Positions 28,601 to 36,868 of a stretch of 61,254 bases of DNA are shown here, piece by piece. The notes below the pieces were generated by a model. That model had not been told where the DNA came from, did not search any database, and worked only from the letters and a program-made list of their open reading frames with translations. The translations under genes and the position numbers were made by a program. Origin of the DNA: Dyadobacter diqingensis (GTDB lineage Bacteria > Bacteroidota > Bacteroidia > Cytophagales > Spirosomataceae). The DNA lies in NCBI RefSeq assembly GCF_024220585.1, contig NZ_JAMXKF010000017.1, positions 1 through 61,254 on the forward strand. The letters are read 5' to 3'. The stretch's first letter is position 1, and every line of letters starts with the position of its first letter.

Positions 28601-28914
28601 ACCCAACTGATAAATATCCTCGTCTTACAAACCGTAACAACCGTTATTACACCAACACAGGACAGGCTGGTATCAACAACTACTTCCTGAAAAGCAACAA
28701 CTATCTGCGTTTGAAAAACATTGAACTTGGATATAACCTGCCTTCTGAACTAGGCTCGAAACTTGGACTAAGCAAATTCCGGGTTTACGTGAACGGATTG
28801 AACCTTCTTACTTTTGATAAAATCAAAGTATGGGATCCGGAATCTACTAACAACAGCGGACAGTACTATCCACAGTCTCGTGTTATCAATGCCGGTGTAC
28901 GTGTAGCATTTTAA
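25678..28914 (+). CDS. SusC/RagA-family TonB-linked outer-membrane transporter
   Basis: A 1078-residue outer-membrane beta-barrel that imports substrate held by its SusD partner. Residues 1-32 are a signal peptide ending GAFAQ. Next is a carboxypeptidase-regulatory-like domain (about 33-105; GKVKDDQGQGLPGVSVVVKG). The SusC signature GEVVVVGYGTAKKATLTGSV starts near residue 110, and the plug (GRLPGISAVQSSGEPG, IRGTNSLGNSNALIVVDGVP, SISVLKDAAAAIYGSRAGNGVILITTK) follows. The remaining ~840 residues are the barrel, ending GVRVAF. It has no N-terminal STN domain, so direct signalling to an anti-sigma factor is not expected. susD follows after 12 bp. Downstream genes are an FG-GAP/UnbV protein and a haloperoxidase, not glycoside hydrolases. 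Confidence 0.96.
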   Translation: MRISTRWTCRESARYVFSLLLILLTVVGAFAQNTVKGKVKDDQGQGLPGVSVVVKGTTAGTVTDNDGGYTVNAAGSNTLVFSFIGYLTQEIEVGKKSTVDVTLATDIKSLGEVVVVGYGTAKKATLTGSVTAVKGTELEKAPAANLSNTLGGRLPGISAVQSSGEPGYDGSAIRIRGTNSLGNSNALIVVDGVPNRSGGLDRINPADIESISVLKDAAAAIYGSRAGNGVILITTKRGKSGKPQLSYDMNFGMSQPTRTPKMSNASEYATIRNELQIYDNLPVGQWSGALQGFNTTGAYTRTDNGNVLNAVFKPEDMQKFNDGSDPLLHPNTDWYGAVLRNWAPQQRHNVQLTGGSENIKYLASLGHINQDGYYVNSATGYKQYDMRINLDTKINKYVTANLGVTLREEFRHFPSGGNGAGAIFRMLMRGKPTEIAIWPNGKPGPDIENGQNPAVITTNTTGYNNDKRDYIQTNGGLEIQVPGIKGLKVNVMAALDKQLRRIKNWETPWTLYFWDKKTFEADGVSPLLTGTVRSTFSDPRLTETSAQELSVQLTGQVSYDKSFGLHNFNVMAGAQREKVDADGFFAYRRYFISPVVDQLFAGGTAEQNIGNTGDLYKRARLSYFGRAGYNYKEKYLAEFLWRVDQSYIFPKEGRVGFFPGVSAGWRMSEEGFWKNNIHFMNNVKIRGSWGQMGAEPYFLGTETLAEYQYLSTMGFGNYVLNDQVAKTLLETRIANKSFTWEVANNSNFGIEGTLFNDKVAFEFDYFVNNRSKMLIPKAGSTPSSVGIDNRLPPQNLGKLQNKGWEFKVSYDGNAGDFTYSVSVNGGFAKNKIKYWDEVPGAPSYQRTTGMPYQSFLVYQFDGVFKDQAEIDGNKLDYSPITGNLRPGDMKFKDIGGGPDGKPDGKINGDDRLRTEKVQRPWFTGGASINLGYKAFDLAVLFQGATGGLQIVGLTESGDIGNYLKYDFDHRWTIDNPTDKYPRLTNRNNRYYTNTGQAGINNYFLKSNNYLRLKNIELGYNLPSELGSKLGLSKFRVYVNGLNLLTFDKIKVWDPESTNNSGQYYPQSRVINAGVRVAF

Positions 28915-28926
28915 TGATCTATAATT

Positions 28927-30807
28927 ATGAAATTGAAATATAAAAATATAATGCTTATTACGTTGTTGACCTCTGCCGGGTTGACATCGTGTAAAACAGA
29001 TTTTCTTGACGTTACTCCGCCTACCGAAATCCCGACTGAGGAGGTATGGAAGGATGGGGCTTTGGCTGAGGGTTTTGTAACTGGTATTTATTCCGGACTT
29101 CAGCAGGGTGGTTTCAGTGAACAAATGCTTGCTTCGTTGGCTGATGAAGCGGTATTTACCCACACAGGACGTAACATCAATACGATCAATGAAGGTAGTT
29201 TGAGCCCTTCGAACCTGGGATGGGTAGATGATACCTATGGCTGGGGACCGATGTATACACGTATTCGTGCGACAAACCTTGCCATTCAGAGTTTGGCGAC
29301 GGCTACTTTCAGTGGCGACGCTCTGAAGAGCCGTCTGAAGGGGGAATCTTACTTTTTAAGAGCTTATTACTATCAGCAGCTTCTTCGCTACTACGGTTCT
29401 GCTCCGCTTATCAAAAAGGTGTATGCACTGAATGAAGATTATTCTATTCCTCGTAACACTTATGATGAATGTGTGAAATCGATCGTGAGTGACCTGGATA
29501 GCGCTGCAATACTTTTGGATGGGAAAACGTTGGTAAAAGGACGTGCTACAAAGGCAGCAGCGCTTTCTTTGAAATCACGTGTATTACTTTATGCGGCGAG
29601 TGACTTGCATGATATTCCAACTGCCAAAGCAAAGTCGTCAGTGATTGCTGCCTATGCAAATCCTGAATTTTTAGGATATCTTTCAGGAGATCGTACGGCT
29701 CGCTGGACAGCTGCTCTTAATGCATCAAAAGCTGCTTTGGATGCTGGCAACGGAGGTTATAAACTAAATCTTACAGCACCTGAAACAGCCGATCAAGGTA
29801 AAATTAACTATATCTCGATTGCAATGTCTGGTGCGAGTGCTGATAAAACGCTGGATCCATCGGCAGCGAGCGAGATTATTTTCGGTCGTTATTTTACGCC
29901 AAGTTTAAGTGAAGGTGCTCGTCAGACAGGTTTGAACAACGGTCCTAACGGATACCATAACTGGGCTGGTAACACGCCAATCGGTCTGCTTGTTGACGAC
30001 TATGAAATGATGGATGGTACTGCGTTTAAATGGACAAACCCAACGCATAGTGCGGCACCTTATACAAACCGTGATCCTCGTTTCTACGCAACGGTGATGT
30101 ATGACGGTGCAACCTGGAAACCTCGTCCATCGGATGCGAAAGATCCTGCGAACCAAATCCAGACAGGTGCATATGACCTTTTGGATGAAAAAGGCGCTTT
30201 GATCAACCGCAAAGGATTGGATACCCGCAGCAGCTCTATCGAAGACTGGAACGGAAGCCGCTCAGGATACTACATGCGTAAGTTTATAGATCCAAATCCG
30301 GCATTGTATGATAACACGGATCGTCAGAATATTCCATGGCCTTTCATCCGCTTTACTGAAGTTGTTTTCAACTACATTGAGGCAAACATTGAACTTGGAA
30401 AAGACGCAGAAGCACTTTTATGGCTAAACAAAATTCGTTTCCGTGCAGGTATGCCGGCTTTGAAAGCAACCGGTGCAGAACTTAAAGAAGCTTACCGCCA
30501 TGAAAGAAGAATTGAAATGGCATACGAAGAGCAGCGTTACCACGATGCCCGCCGTTGGATGATCGCTCAGACGACTTTGGGAAGACCGTTGACATATATC
30601 AATGTTGTGGGTAAATTCAAAGCAGGTCAGTCAATGAAAGAGCCTTACCACTATGATACTTCGGTTTATACTTATACTTACACGCCGGTTGAAGAGAAAT
30701 CTCATGAAAACCGTACGTGGGTGGATAAAATGTATTTCCGTCCGTTTAGTCGTGACGAGATCAACAGAAACGCGAAACTTGTTCAGAACCCAGGTTATGA
30801 TAAATAG
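28927..30807 (+). CDS. SusD/RagB-family surface lipoprotein
   Basis: A 626-residue substrate-binding lid for the SusC barrel. A lipoprotein signal ends in LTSC, with Cys22 as the lipidated residue; the mature N terminus KTDFLDVTPPTEIPTEEVWKD is typical of SusD. The TPR-like helical core includes LRAYYYQQLLRYYGSAPLI, and the C-terminal region has the family motifs FIRFTEVVFNYIEANIELG, ALLWLNKIRFRAGMP and YRHERRIEMAYEEQRYHDARRW. It is translated from the susC transcript (12-bp gap). A strong terminator-like hairpin follows, which should lower expression of the two downstream genes relative to susCD. Confidence 0.95.
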   Translation: MKLKYKNIMLITLLTSAGLTSCKTDFLDVTPPTEIPTEEVWKDGALAEGFVTGIYSGLQQGGFSEQMLASLADEAVFTHTGRNINTINEGSLSPSNLGWVDDTYGWGPMYTRIRATNLAIQSLATATFSGDALKSRLKGESYFLRAYYYQQLLRYYGSAPLIKKVYALNEDYSIPRNTYDECVKSIVSDLDSAAILLDGKTLVKGRATKAAALSLKSRVLLYAASDLHDIPTAKAKSSVIAAYANPEFLGYLSGDRTARWTAALNASKAALDAGNGGYKLNLTAPETADQGKINYISIAMSGASADKTLDPSAASEIIFGRYFTPSLSEGARQTGLNNGPNGYHNWAGNTPIGLLVDDYEMMDGTAFKWTNPTHSAAPYTNRDPRFYATVMYDGATWKPRPSDAKDPANQIQTGAYDLLDEKGALINRKGLDTRSSSIEDWNGSRSGYYMRKFIDPNPALYDNTDRQNIPWPFIRFTEVVFNYIEANIELGKDAEALLWLNKIRFRAGMPALKATGAELKEAYRHERRIEMAYEEQRYHDARRWMIAQTTLGRPLTYINVVGKFKAGQSMKEPYHYDTSVYTYTYTPVEEKSHENRTWVDKMYFRPFSRDEINRNAKLVQNPGYDK

Positions 30808-30834
30808 TTAATTGTTTCTTATCTTCATTACCCG

Positions 30835-30872
30835 AAACTATGCTTGCTTGATGCAGGCATAGTTTCTTTTTT
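30835..30872 (+). terminator. terminator/attenuator between susD and the UnbV gene
   Basis: AAACTATGCTTGC and GCAGGCATAGTTT form a 13-bp stem with one G-U pair and loop TTGAT, followed by CTTTTTT. It lies 27 bp after the susD stop codon and 32 bp before the next start codon, with no new promoter box visible, so it probably works as a partial terminator inside one operon. Confidence 0.8.
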
Positions 30873-30904
30873 CCTTCACCATCAAATATTTTCTGTTTCA
30901 AATC

Positions 30905-33900
30905 ATGAAACTAAAAAGCGGCTTATCTCTGGCCACCTTCCTGTTCGTTATCATTACCACTTTTACGGGTTGCAGCAAGTCTGAAAAATCTGATGAGAAG
31001 GAAAATGCAGAAACCGGACCTCCACTTTTTACACTGCTTTCCGCCGAAAAAACCAAAATCGATTTTAACAATACTTTGACCGAAGGATTAAATACCAACG
31101 TGTTGATGTACGAATATTTTTATAACGGCGGTGGTGTTGCGGTTGGGGATATCAATGGGGATGGACTGGATGATATTTATTTTACCGGAAATATGGTTTC
31201 GAATAAACTGTACCTGAATAAGGGGAAAATGCAGTTTGAAGATATTACCGCCACAGCCAATGTTGCTGGCAGAGAAGGCCCCTGGAAAACCGGTGTGACC
31301 ATGGCCGATGTCAACGGCGATGGGCTGCTGGATATTTATGTTTGTTATTCGGGGAGTGTTTCTGCCGATAAACTGAAAAACCAATTATTTGTTAACAAAG
31401 GAGCCAATGCGCAGGGTATTCCGCAGTTTGAAGAAAAAGCGGAGCAATACGGACTGGCCAATTCTTCCACTAGCACACAAGCAGCTTTTTTTGATTATGA
31501 CCGGGACGGCGATCTCGATATGTTTTTACTAAACCATAATCACAAAGCATTACCGATATTAGATGAATCTTCCACTGCCGAAATCCTGAAAAAGGAAGAT
31601 ACTTCGGCGGGGTCCAGGTTGTTCCGTAATAACATGGCCAATGGGGGGGAGCCCATTTTTGAAGATGTTACCGTGAAAGCCGGCATCCGCAGTTCTGCCC
31701 TGAGTTATGGACTTGGTATCGGGGTAGCAGACATTAACCTGGATGGATGGCCTGATTTTTACGTTTCCAACGACTATTCAGTTCCTGATTTTTTATACAT
31801 CAATAATAAAAACGGCACTTTCACCGATGTGATCGAGGCCGGAATAGGGCATACTTCTCACTCTTCTATGGGAAATGAAATTGCCGATTTTAACAATGAC
31901 GGGCTACCCGATATTTTTACACTGGACATGCTGCCGGAGGATAACCGGCGCCAGAAACTTTTGGTGGGGCTCGACAACTATGAGCTATTCGATTTCAATG
32001 TGAAAATGGGATTTCACCACCAGTATATGCGCAATATGCTGCAATTGAACAAAGGGGTTGTTGGCGCTGCTTCCGGAAAATCGGCATCACCTGTTTTCTC
32101 TGAAATCGGGCAGTTGTCGGGTGTATCCAACACGGACTGGAGTTGGGCGCCTCTTTTTGCTGACTATGACAACGACGGCTGGAAGGACCTTTTCATAACC
32201 AATGGAAATCTCCGGGATTTTACCAACATGGATTTCGTGAAATATATGGGCGATCATTTGAAACGAAAAGAAGGGCAGGTGCGCCGGGAAGATATTCTGG
32301 AACTGGTGTATCAGATGCCATCGTCTAACATGACCAATTATCTTTTTAAAAATAACAAGGACTTAACCTTTAAAAACGTAGCCACAAACTGGGGACTTGG
32401 ACAGGTTTCGAACAGTGGTGGGGCGGCTTACGCAGACCTCGATAATGACGGAGATCTTGACCTCGTGGTGAATAATATCAACTTGCCGGCATTTGTTTAC
32501 CAGAATGACGGCGACAAACAATTGAAAAATCATTATCTGAAAGTGAAGTTGCAGGGAGAAGGAAAAAACACGCTCGGTACAGGCGCAAAAGTGACGATTT
32601 ATCAAAAAGGAGAACAGCAGTATATTGAACAAATGCCAACACGGGGATATCAGTCAAGTGTGTCGCCAACGCTGCATTTCGGTTTGGGGGCTTCCGCTTC
32701 TGTTGATTCTTTGAAAATTGTTTGGCTGAGTGGAAAGGAGCAGAAACTTGTTAATCCCAAAGCGGATCAATTGCTGACCTTGTCGGAAAAAAATGCAACA
32801 GGTAATGCGATTACGCCGGCTTGGGAGGCACCCGTATTTAATCCCGTTCAGTCACCGGTTGTTTATACCAATCCGGTGAACAAAACGAATGATTTTAAAC
32901 GCCAGCCTCTGATGGTCAATGCACTTTCATTTTCCGGGCCGTGTATGGTAAAAGGTGATGTCAATGGCGACAAGCTGGAAGATCTGTACATTGGTGGCGG
33001 ACCTGGCGAACCCGGGAAATTATATATACAGCAGAAGAATGGGGCATTTACTTTGAAATCTGTTCCGGCTTTTGAGGCTGACAAACAGAGCGTGGATACC
33101 GATGCGGCAATTTTTGATGCCAATGCCGACGGCTTTACGGATATTTATGTGACCAGCGGAGGTTATGCCAATTTTACCCCGGAAGATATATTGCTTCAGG
33201 ACAGATTATACCTGAACGACGGCAAAGGGAATTTTACAAAAAAGACGGATGCTTTACCCAAAATGCTTTTTAGTAAAAGCTGCGTTCGTGTTGCAGATTT
33301 GAACTCGGACGGAAGACCGGATTTGTTTGTGGGAGGCCGGGTTATTCCCGGTCGATATCCCGAAGCACCAAGAAGTTATATCCTGATCAATAACGGAAAG
33401 GGGCAGTTTACGGATCAAACGGCTGCGCTTGCACCGGAACTTGAAAGAATCGGGTTGGTAACGGATGCTGCCTGGACGGATATGAACGGTGATAAAAAGC
33501 CGGATCTGGTTGTGGTGGGAGAATGGATGCCGGTGACGGTGTTGGTAAATAACGGCGGAAAACTGACGAATAAGACAACCGACTATTTTGACAAACCATA
33601 TAGCGGCTGGTGGAACAGGATTCTGGCGGAAGATTTTAACGGTGACGGGAAAACAGATCTTGTGGTCGGCAATATTGGCTTGAACACACAATGCAAAGCC
33701 AGCGACGCGGAGCCTGTGGAAATGGTTTATAAAGATTTTGATGATAACGGTTCGGTAGATCCAATCCTTTCATTTTACATCCAGGGCAAAAGTTACCCCT
33801 ACGTGACGCGCGACGAAATGCTGGATCAGATGAGTATCATGCGGACGCGCTTTCAGGATTACAAAAGTTATGCAGAGGCCACGCTGACCGACATTTTTTC

Positions 33901-34303
33901 GAAGGAAGAACTGGAAGGAGCTTCCCATTTGAAATCAAACTTTTTGAAAACAGCTTATTTTGAAAGCCATGCCTCCGGTAAGTTGACTGAAAAAATGTTG
34001 CCGCTTGAAGTGCAGTCATCGCCCGTATTTACGATTACCGCTTTGGATTACGATCAGGATGGAAAGAAGGATTTGCTGTTTTGCGGCAATAGCAATAAAG
34101 CACGGTTAAGGTTCGGGAAATATGACGCCAATTACGGAATTCTGTTGAAGGGCGATGGTAAAGGGGATTTTAGCTACATCCCTCAAAGTAGATCAGGGTT
34201 TGCCCTCAAAGGTGACGTGCGCAGTGTGGTTTCGCTTGGAAACACACTTCTATTTGGGATAAATCAACAAGAAATTAAAGCATACAAAACAAACAAAAAA
34301 TGA
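30905..34303 (+). CDS. FG-GAP/VCBS repeat and ASPIC/UnbV-domain lipoprotein (CRTAC1-like)
   Basis: A 1132-residue exported lipoprotein (signal ending FTGC, Cys23). It has two beta-propeller-like halves made of calcium-loop repeats of the type D-x-N-x-D-G-x-x-D. Seven come before about residue 530 (for example GDINGDGLDDIYF, ADVNGDGLLDIYV, DYDRDGDLDMF, ADYDNDGWKDLFI, ADLDNDGDLDLVV) and six after residue 680 (GDVNGDKLEDLYI, ADLNSDGRPDLFV, EDFNGDGKTDLVV and others). An ASPIC/UnbV domain lies between, at about 541-618 (TGAKVTIYQKG, QMPTRGYQSSVSPTLHFGLG). Such proteins are thought to be surface ligand-binding or scaffold proteins; the biochemical role is unknown. Its last 4 bases overlap the start of the second haloperoxidase gene, which indicates tight coupling. 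Confidence 0.93.
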   Translation: MKLKSGLSLATFLFVIITTFTGCSKSEKSDEKENAETGPPLFTLLSAEKTKIDFNNTLTEGLNTNVLMYEYFYNGGGVAVGDINGDGLDDIYFTGNMVSNKLYLNKGKMQFEDITATANVAGREGPWKTGVTMADVNGDGLLDIYVCYSGSVSADKLKNQLFVNKGANAQGIPQFEEKAEQYGLANSSTSTQAAFFDYDRDGDLDMFLLNHNHKALPILDESSTAEILKKEDTSAGSRLFRNNMANGGEPIFEDVTVKAGIRSSALSYGLGIGVADINLDGWPDFYVSNDYSVPDFLYINNKNGTFTDVIEAGIGHTSHSSMGNEIADFNNDGLPDIFTLDMLPEDNRRQKLLVGLDNYELFDFNVKMGFHHQYMRNMLQLNKGVVGAASGKSASPVFSEIGQLSGVSNTDWSWAPLFADYDNDGWKDLFITNGNLRDFTNMDFVKYMGDHLKRKEGQVRREDILELVYQMPSSNMTNYLFKNNKDLTFKNVATNWGLGQVSNSGGAAYADLDNDGDLDLVVNNINLPAFVYQNDGDKQLKNHYLKVKLQGEGKNTLGTGAKVTIYQKGEQQYIEQMPTRGYQSSVSPTLHFGLGASASVDSLKIVWLSGKEQKLVNPKADQLLTLSEKNATGNAITPAWEAPVFNPVQSPVVYTNPVNKTNDFKRQPLMVNALSFSGPCMVKGDVNGDKLEDLYIGGGPGEPGKLYIQQKNGAFTLKSVPAFEADKQSVDTDAAIFDANADGFTDIYVTSGGYANFTPEDILLQDRLYLNDGKGNFTKKTDALPKMLFSKSCVRVADLNSDGRPDLFVGGRVIPGRYPEAPRSYILINNGKGQFTDQTAALAPELERIGLVTDAAWTDMNGDKKPDLVVVGEWMPVTVLVNNGGKLTNKTTDYFDKPYSGWWNRILAEDFNGDGKTDLVVGNIGLNTQCKASDAEPVEMVYKDFDDNGSVDPILSFYIQGKSYPYVTRDEMLDQMSIMRTRFQDYKSYAEATLTDIFSKEELEGASHLKSNFLKTAYFESHASGKLTEKMLPLEVQSSPVFTITALDYDQDGKKDLLFCGNSNKARLRFGKYDANYGILLKGDGKGDFSYIPQSRSGFALKGDVRSVVSLGNTLLFGINQQEIKAYKTNKK

Positions 34304-35643
34304 AAATTCAATTAATTCTGCCTCTTCTGCTTGTTGTTTGTTTGGTTGGATGCGGCAAAAAAGATGAAAAATCACCGGAATTGGCTCCGGCGATCATTGG
34401 ACAGGTAACGAGCCAAATGACCGATGTGATGGTTCATGATGTAACCAATCCGCCGTTGGGAGCCAGGTTTTATTCTTACGCCTGCCTCGCCGGCTATGAA
34501 GTGGTAGCACAAAACGATTCTGTTACCAAAACGATGCATGGCCGGTTGAACGACTTTCCGGAAATAAAAAAGCCCGAAGGATTGACGCATTATTCATATC
34601 AGTTAAGTGCTGTTTTGGCGATGCTGGAAACTGCGAAAAAAATGCAGCCTTCCGGTGGGGTGATGTTACAAAAGTTTCAGGATCGTTTGTTGGATTCCTG
34701 TAAAACAATCGGTTTTAGTGAACAAACGATCAATGAATCCAAGGAATATGCCCTGGGTATCAGCAAGCAGATTTTAAAATATGCGAAAGCGGATAAGTAC
34801 AATAAGATAAGCAATTTTCCACGTTACGAACCCAAGGAGGTTAACGGCAGCTGGTATCCGACACCTCCGGGTTATTTCCCGCCTGTGGAGCCCTATTTCA
34901 AAACGGTTCGTCCGTTTACCCTTGATTCCGCATCGCAGTTTAAACCTGCCCGGCCGGTTCAGTTTTCAGAAGATAAAAATTCTGAATTTTATAAAATGAT
35001 GGTTGCCAATTATAACGTGAAACCCGAAGGTGATGCCAAAGTAACCGCTGCATTTTGGGATTGTAATCCGTTTGCGCTTGAAAATAAGGGACATTTACTC
35101 GTTGGGATGAAGAAAATATCGCCGGGTGCGCACTGGATCGGGATTACGGATATTGCCTGTCAGCAGGCGAAAGAGGATTTTTCGAAAACGATGCTTATCA
35201 CGACTTCCGTCGCGATCGGTCTGATGGATGGTTTTATGGCCTGCTGGGATGAAAAATACAGAAGTAATCGTATCCGTCCTGAAACGGTGATCCGGAAATA
35301 CATTGATCCGAACTGGAAACCATTTTTGCAGACACCGCCATTTCCCGAATATCTCAGTGGTCATTCCGTGGTTTCGTCTGCATCGGCAGTGATCCTGACA
35401 CACTATCTGGGCGATAATTTTGCCTACACCGACACCGTTGAAGAACGTTTTGGATTGAAAGCCCGGAAATTCAAATCCTTTAACGATGCTGCAAAGGAAT
35501 CCGGTTTATCCCGTTTTTACGGCGGAATCCATTTTATGGATGCTGTGGAGAATGGATGGATTCAGGGTAAAGAGGTGGGGAACTGGGTTATCGGAAAGCT
35601 GGCCGACACTAAACCTCAGGGTGTAGTGGCAAGCAATAATTAG
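34300..35643 (+). CDS. vanadium-dependent haloperoxidase/PAP2-family lipoprotein (paralogue 2)
   Basis: A 447-residue lipoprotein (signal ending CLVGC, Cys18) that resembles the protein encoded at 23624-24982 along its whole length. Shared stretches include QMTDVMVHDVTNPP-like, WYPTPPGYFPPVEPYFKTVR, RIRPETVI, DPNWKPFLQTP and PEYLSGHS. All anion-site motifs are present: K319-x6-R326-P, S353-G354-H355 and R405-x5-H411. It starts with ATG inside the ATGA overlap with the UnbV gene, so it is the last gene of the susC-susD-unbV operon. It probably acts in the periplasm or on the cell surface as a haloperoxidase or phosphatase. The patatin gene that follows is on the other strand. Confidence 0.92.
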   Translation: MKIQLILPLLLVVCLVGCGKKDEKSPELAPAIIGQVTSQMTDVMVHDVTNPPLGARFYSYACLAGYEVVAQNDSVTKTMHGRLNDFPEIKKPEGLTHYSYQLSAVLAMLETAKKMQPSGGVMLQKFQDRLLDSCKTIGFSEQTINESKEYALGISKQILKYAKADKYNKISNFPRYEPKEVNGSWYPTPPGYFPPVEPYFKTVRPFTLDSASQFKPARPVQFSEDKNSEFYKMMVANYNVKPEGDAKVTAAFWDCNPFALENKGHLLVGMKKISPGAHWIGITDIACQQAKEDFSKTMLITTSVAIGLMDGFMACWDEKYRSNRIRPETVIRKYIDPNWKPFLQTPPFPEYLSGHSVVSSASAVILTHYLGDNFAYTDTVEERFGLKARKFKSFNDAAKESGLSRFYGGIHFMDAVENGWIQGKEVGNWVIGKLADTKPQGVVASNN

Positions 35644-35657
35644 GTAGAAAGAAATAG

Positions 35658-36416
35658 CTAAACTTCAAATTTCTTTTCCTTCAAAAGCGTGTGGGTGTAC
35701 TGATATCCAATGTCAAACAACTTCCGCGCTTTTGTAAAATCGAATGTGTTGAAAGTACTTAACTCCGGCGCTTCGATGAGCAGGTCGCAGCGATCCAGGC
35801 TTGCTTTTGCCTTTTGGCGCATCGCCATGCGGATGCTCCGATAGGTGATCTGATGCATATGGGCAGAAGGTTTGTCGAAAAGAAGCGGGTTGCAATGGAT
35901 GCCGATGATATAGTCGGTCTCCTTTTCGATGGGGGCTACGGGTAAATTATTGAAGATGGCGCCGTCAATGAGGTCGCGACCATTGAGCCGTAATGGTTTA
36001 AAAACACCAGGCAGACAGCATGAGGCGAGCACAATTTTTGCAAGCTCTCCCGTGCGAAAGGATAATTCTTCGCCAGCGTTAATATCGGTGGCTGTGACAA
36101 CCAGCGGAATTTTTAATGCTTCAAAAGAATTTTCGGGAATGTATTTTTTCAGAATTTCTTCTGCACGGTCAATTTTCAGCAGCCCTCCAAGGCTGAACCC
36201 GAATCTCAGATAATTGCTGAAACGCGTGTTGAGAATTATTTCAAACATTTCATCGGCCGGGTATCCGTATGCAAGCAATGCTCCTACAAACGCGCCTGCG
36301 CTTGTTCCGCTGATCACATCGGGTTTCAGGCCATATTCTTCAAGTGCCTTTATGGCGCCAATATGTGATATACCGCGGGCACCACCACCAGATAAGACGA
36401 GTCCGATTTTCTTCAT
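35658..36416 (-). CDS. patatin-like phospholipase
   Basis: A 252-residue lipid acyl hydrolase with a Ser-Asp dyad. The oxyanion-hole motif SGGGARGISHIG is at residues 9-20, the nucleophile is Ser39 in GTSAG, and the catalytic Asp is in LIDGAIFNNLPV. It has no signal peptide, and its length is that of the small cytoplasmic RssA/YlbK-type patatins rather than the long outer-membrane PlpD type. Substrate unknown, probably phospholipids or lysophospholipids. It is convergent with the haloperoxidase gene, with only 14 bp between stop codons, and divergent from hicAB. Confidence 0.93.
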   Translation of the reverse strand: MKKIGLVLSGGGARGISHIGAIKALEEYGLKPDVISGTSAGAFVGALLAYGYPADEMFEIILNTRFSNYLRFGFSLGGLLKIDRAEEILKKYIPENSFEALKIPLVVTATDINAGEELSFRTGELAKIVLASCCLPGVFKPLRLNGRDLIDGAIFNNLPVAPIEKETDYIIGIHCNPLLFDKPSAHMHQITYRSIRMAMRQKAKASLDRCDLLIEAPELSTFNTFDFTKARKLFDIGYQYTHTLLKEKKFEV

Positions 36417-36560
36417 GGTTTATAAACACAGCGTAAAAAAAAATCCCGCCAGTCGTTGATGTGTTTTTTTGAAATATAGCTAAAATTGAGTTATCCTATA
36501 TTTCGATTCAATCATACAGGATTTTAATAATGGTATAGCAGACTCTGGTTAAATTGGTCA

Positions 36561-36627
36561 AAATGAGTAAATTTGAAATACACATCACTATATAAAATCA
36601 TTTAACAGGAGAAATGAGTAAATTTGA
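36561..36627 (+). repeat. 16-bp direct repeat covering the hicA start and an upstream mini-frame
   Basis: AAATGAGTAAATTTGA occurs at 36561-36576 and again at 36612-36627, exactly 51 bp apart and in the same frame. The upstream copy opens a 10-codon frame (36563-36595, MSKFEIHITI and stop). The downstream copy is the real start of hicA and follows an AGGAG ribosome-binding site. Confidence 0.7.
36568..36575 (+). promoter_or_regulatory. possible -7 promoter element of hicAB
   Basis: TAAATTTG matches TAnnTTTG, 46 bp before hicA. The same eight bases also occur within the hicA start itself, so the match may come from the duplication. No -33 TTG is at a suitable distance. Confidence 0.3.
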
Positions 36628-36868
36628 TAAGCTCATGCTGAAATTACTTTCCGGTGCATCCGACAATAATATCAGCTTCGAAGAATTAAGAATGATATTA
36701 TTAAGCCTTGGATTTACAGAAAAGTTAACAGGAGGTAGTCATCGCATTTTTCATAAAGATGGTGTCTCAGAAATAATTAATATTCAGCCTGATGGAAGCA
36801 AAGCTAAATCCTATCAGGTTAAACAAGTAAGAAATTTGGTTTTAAAATACAAACTTTCAAAACTATGA
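36614..36868 (+). CDS. hicA: HicA-family toxin (mRNA interferase)
   Basis: An 84-residue protein with the double-stranded-RNA-binding-like HicA fold. After a helical start comes LRMILLSLGFTEKLTGGSHRIFHKDG, in which His43 of the GGSH motif is the predicted catalytic residue of the mRNA interferase; the second strand pair and C-terminal helix (YQVKQVRNLVLKYKL) follow. It is slightly longer than the usual ~60-residue HicA because of about 20 extra N-terminal residues. The stop overlaps the antitoxin start by 4 bp (ATGA), the usual coupling of toxin-antitoxin pairs, with toxin first as in most hicAB loci. Confidence 0.93.
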   Translation: MSKFDKLMLKLLSGASDNNISFEELRMILLSLGFTEKLTGGSHRIFHKDGVSEIINIQPDGSKAKSYQVKQVRNLVLKYKLSKL

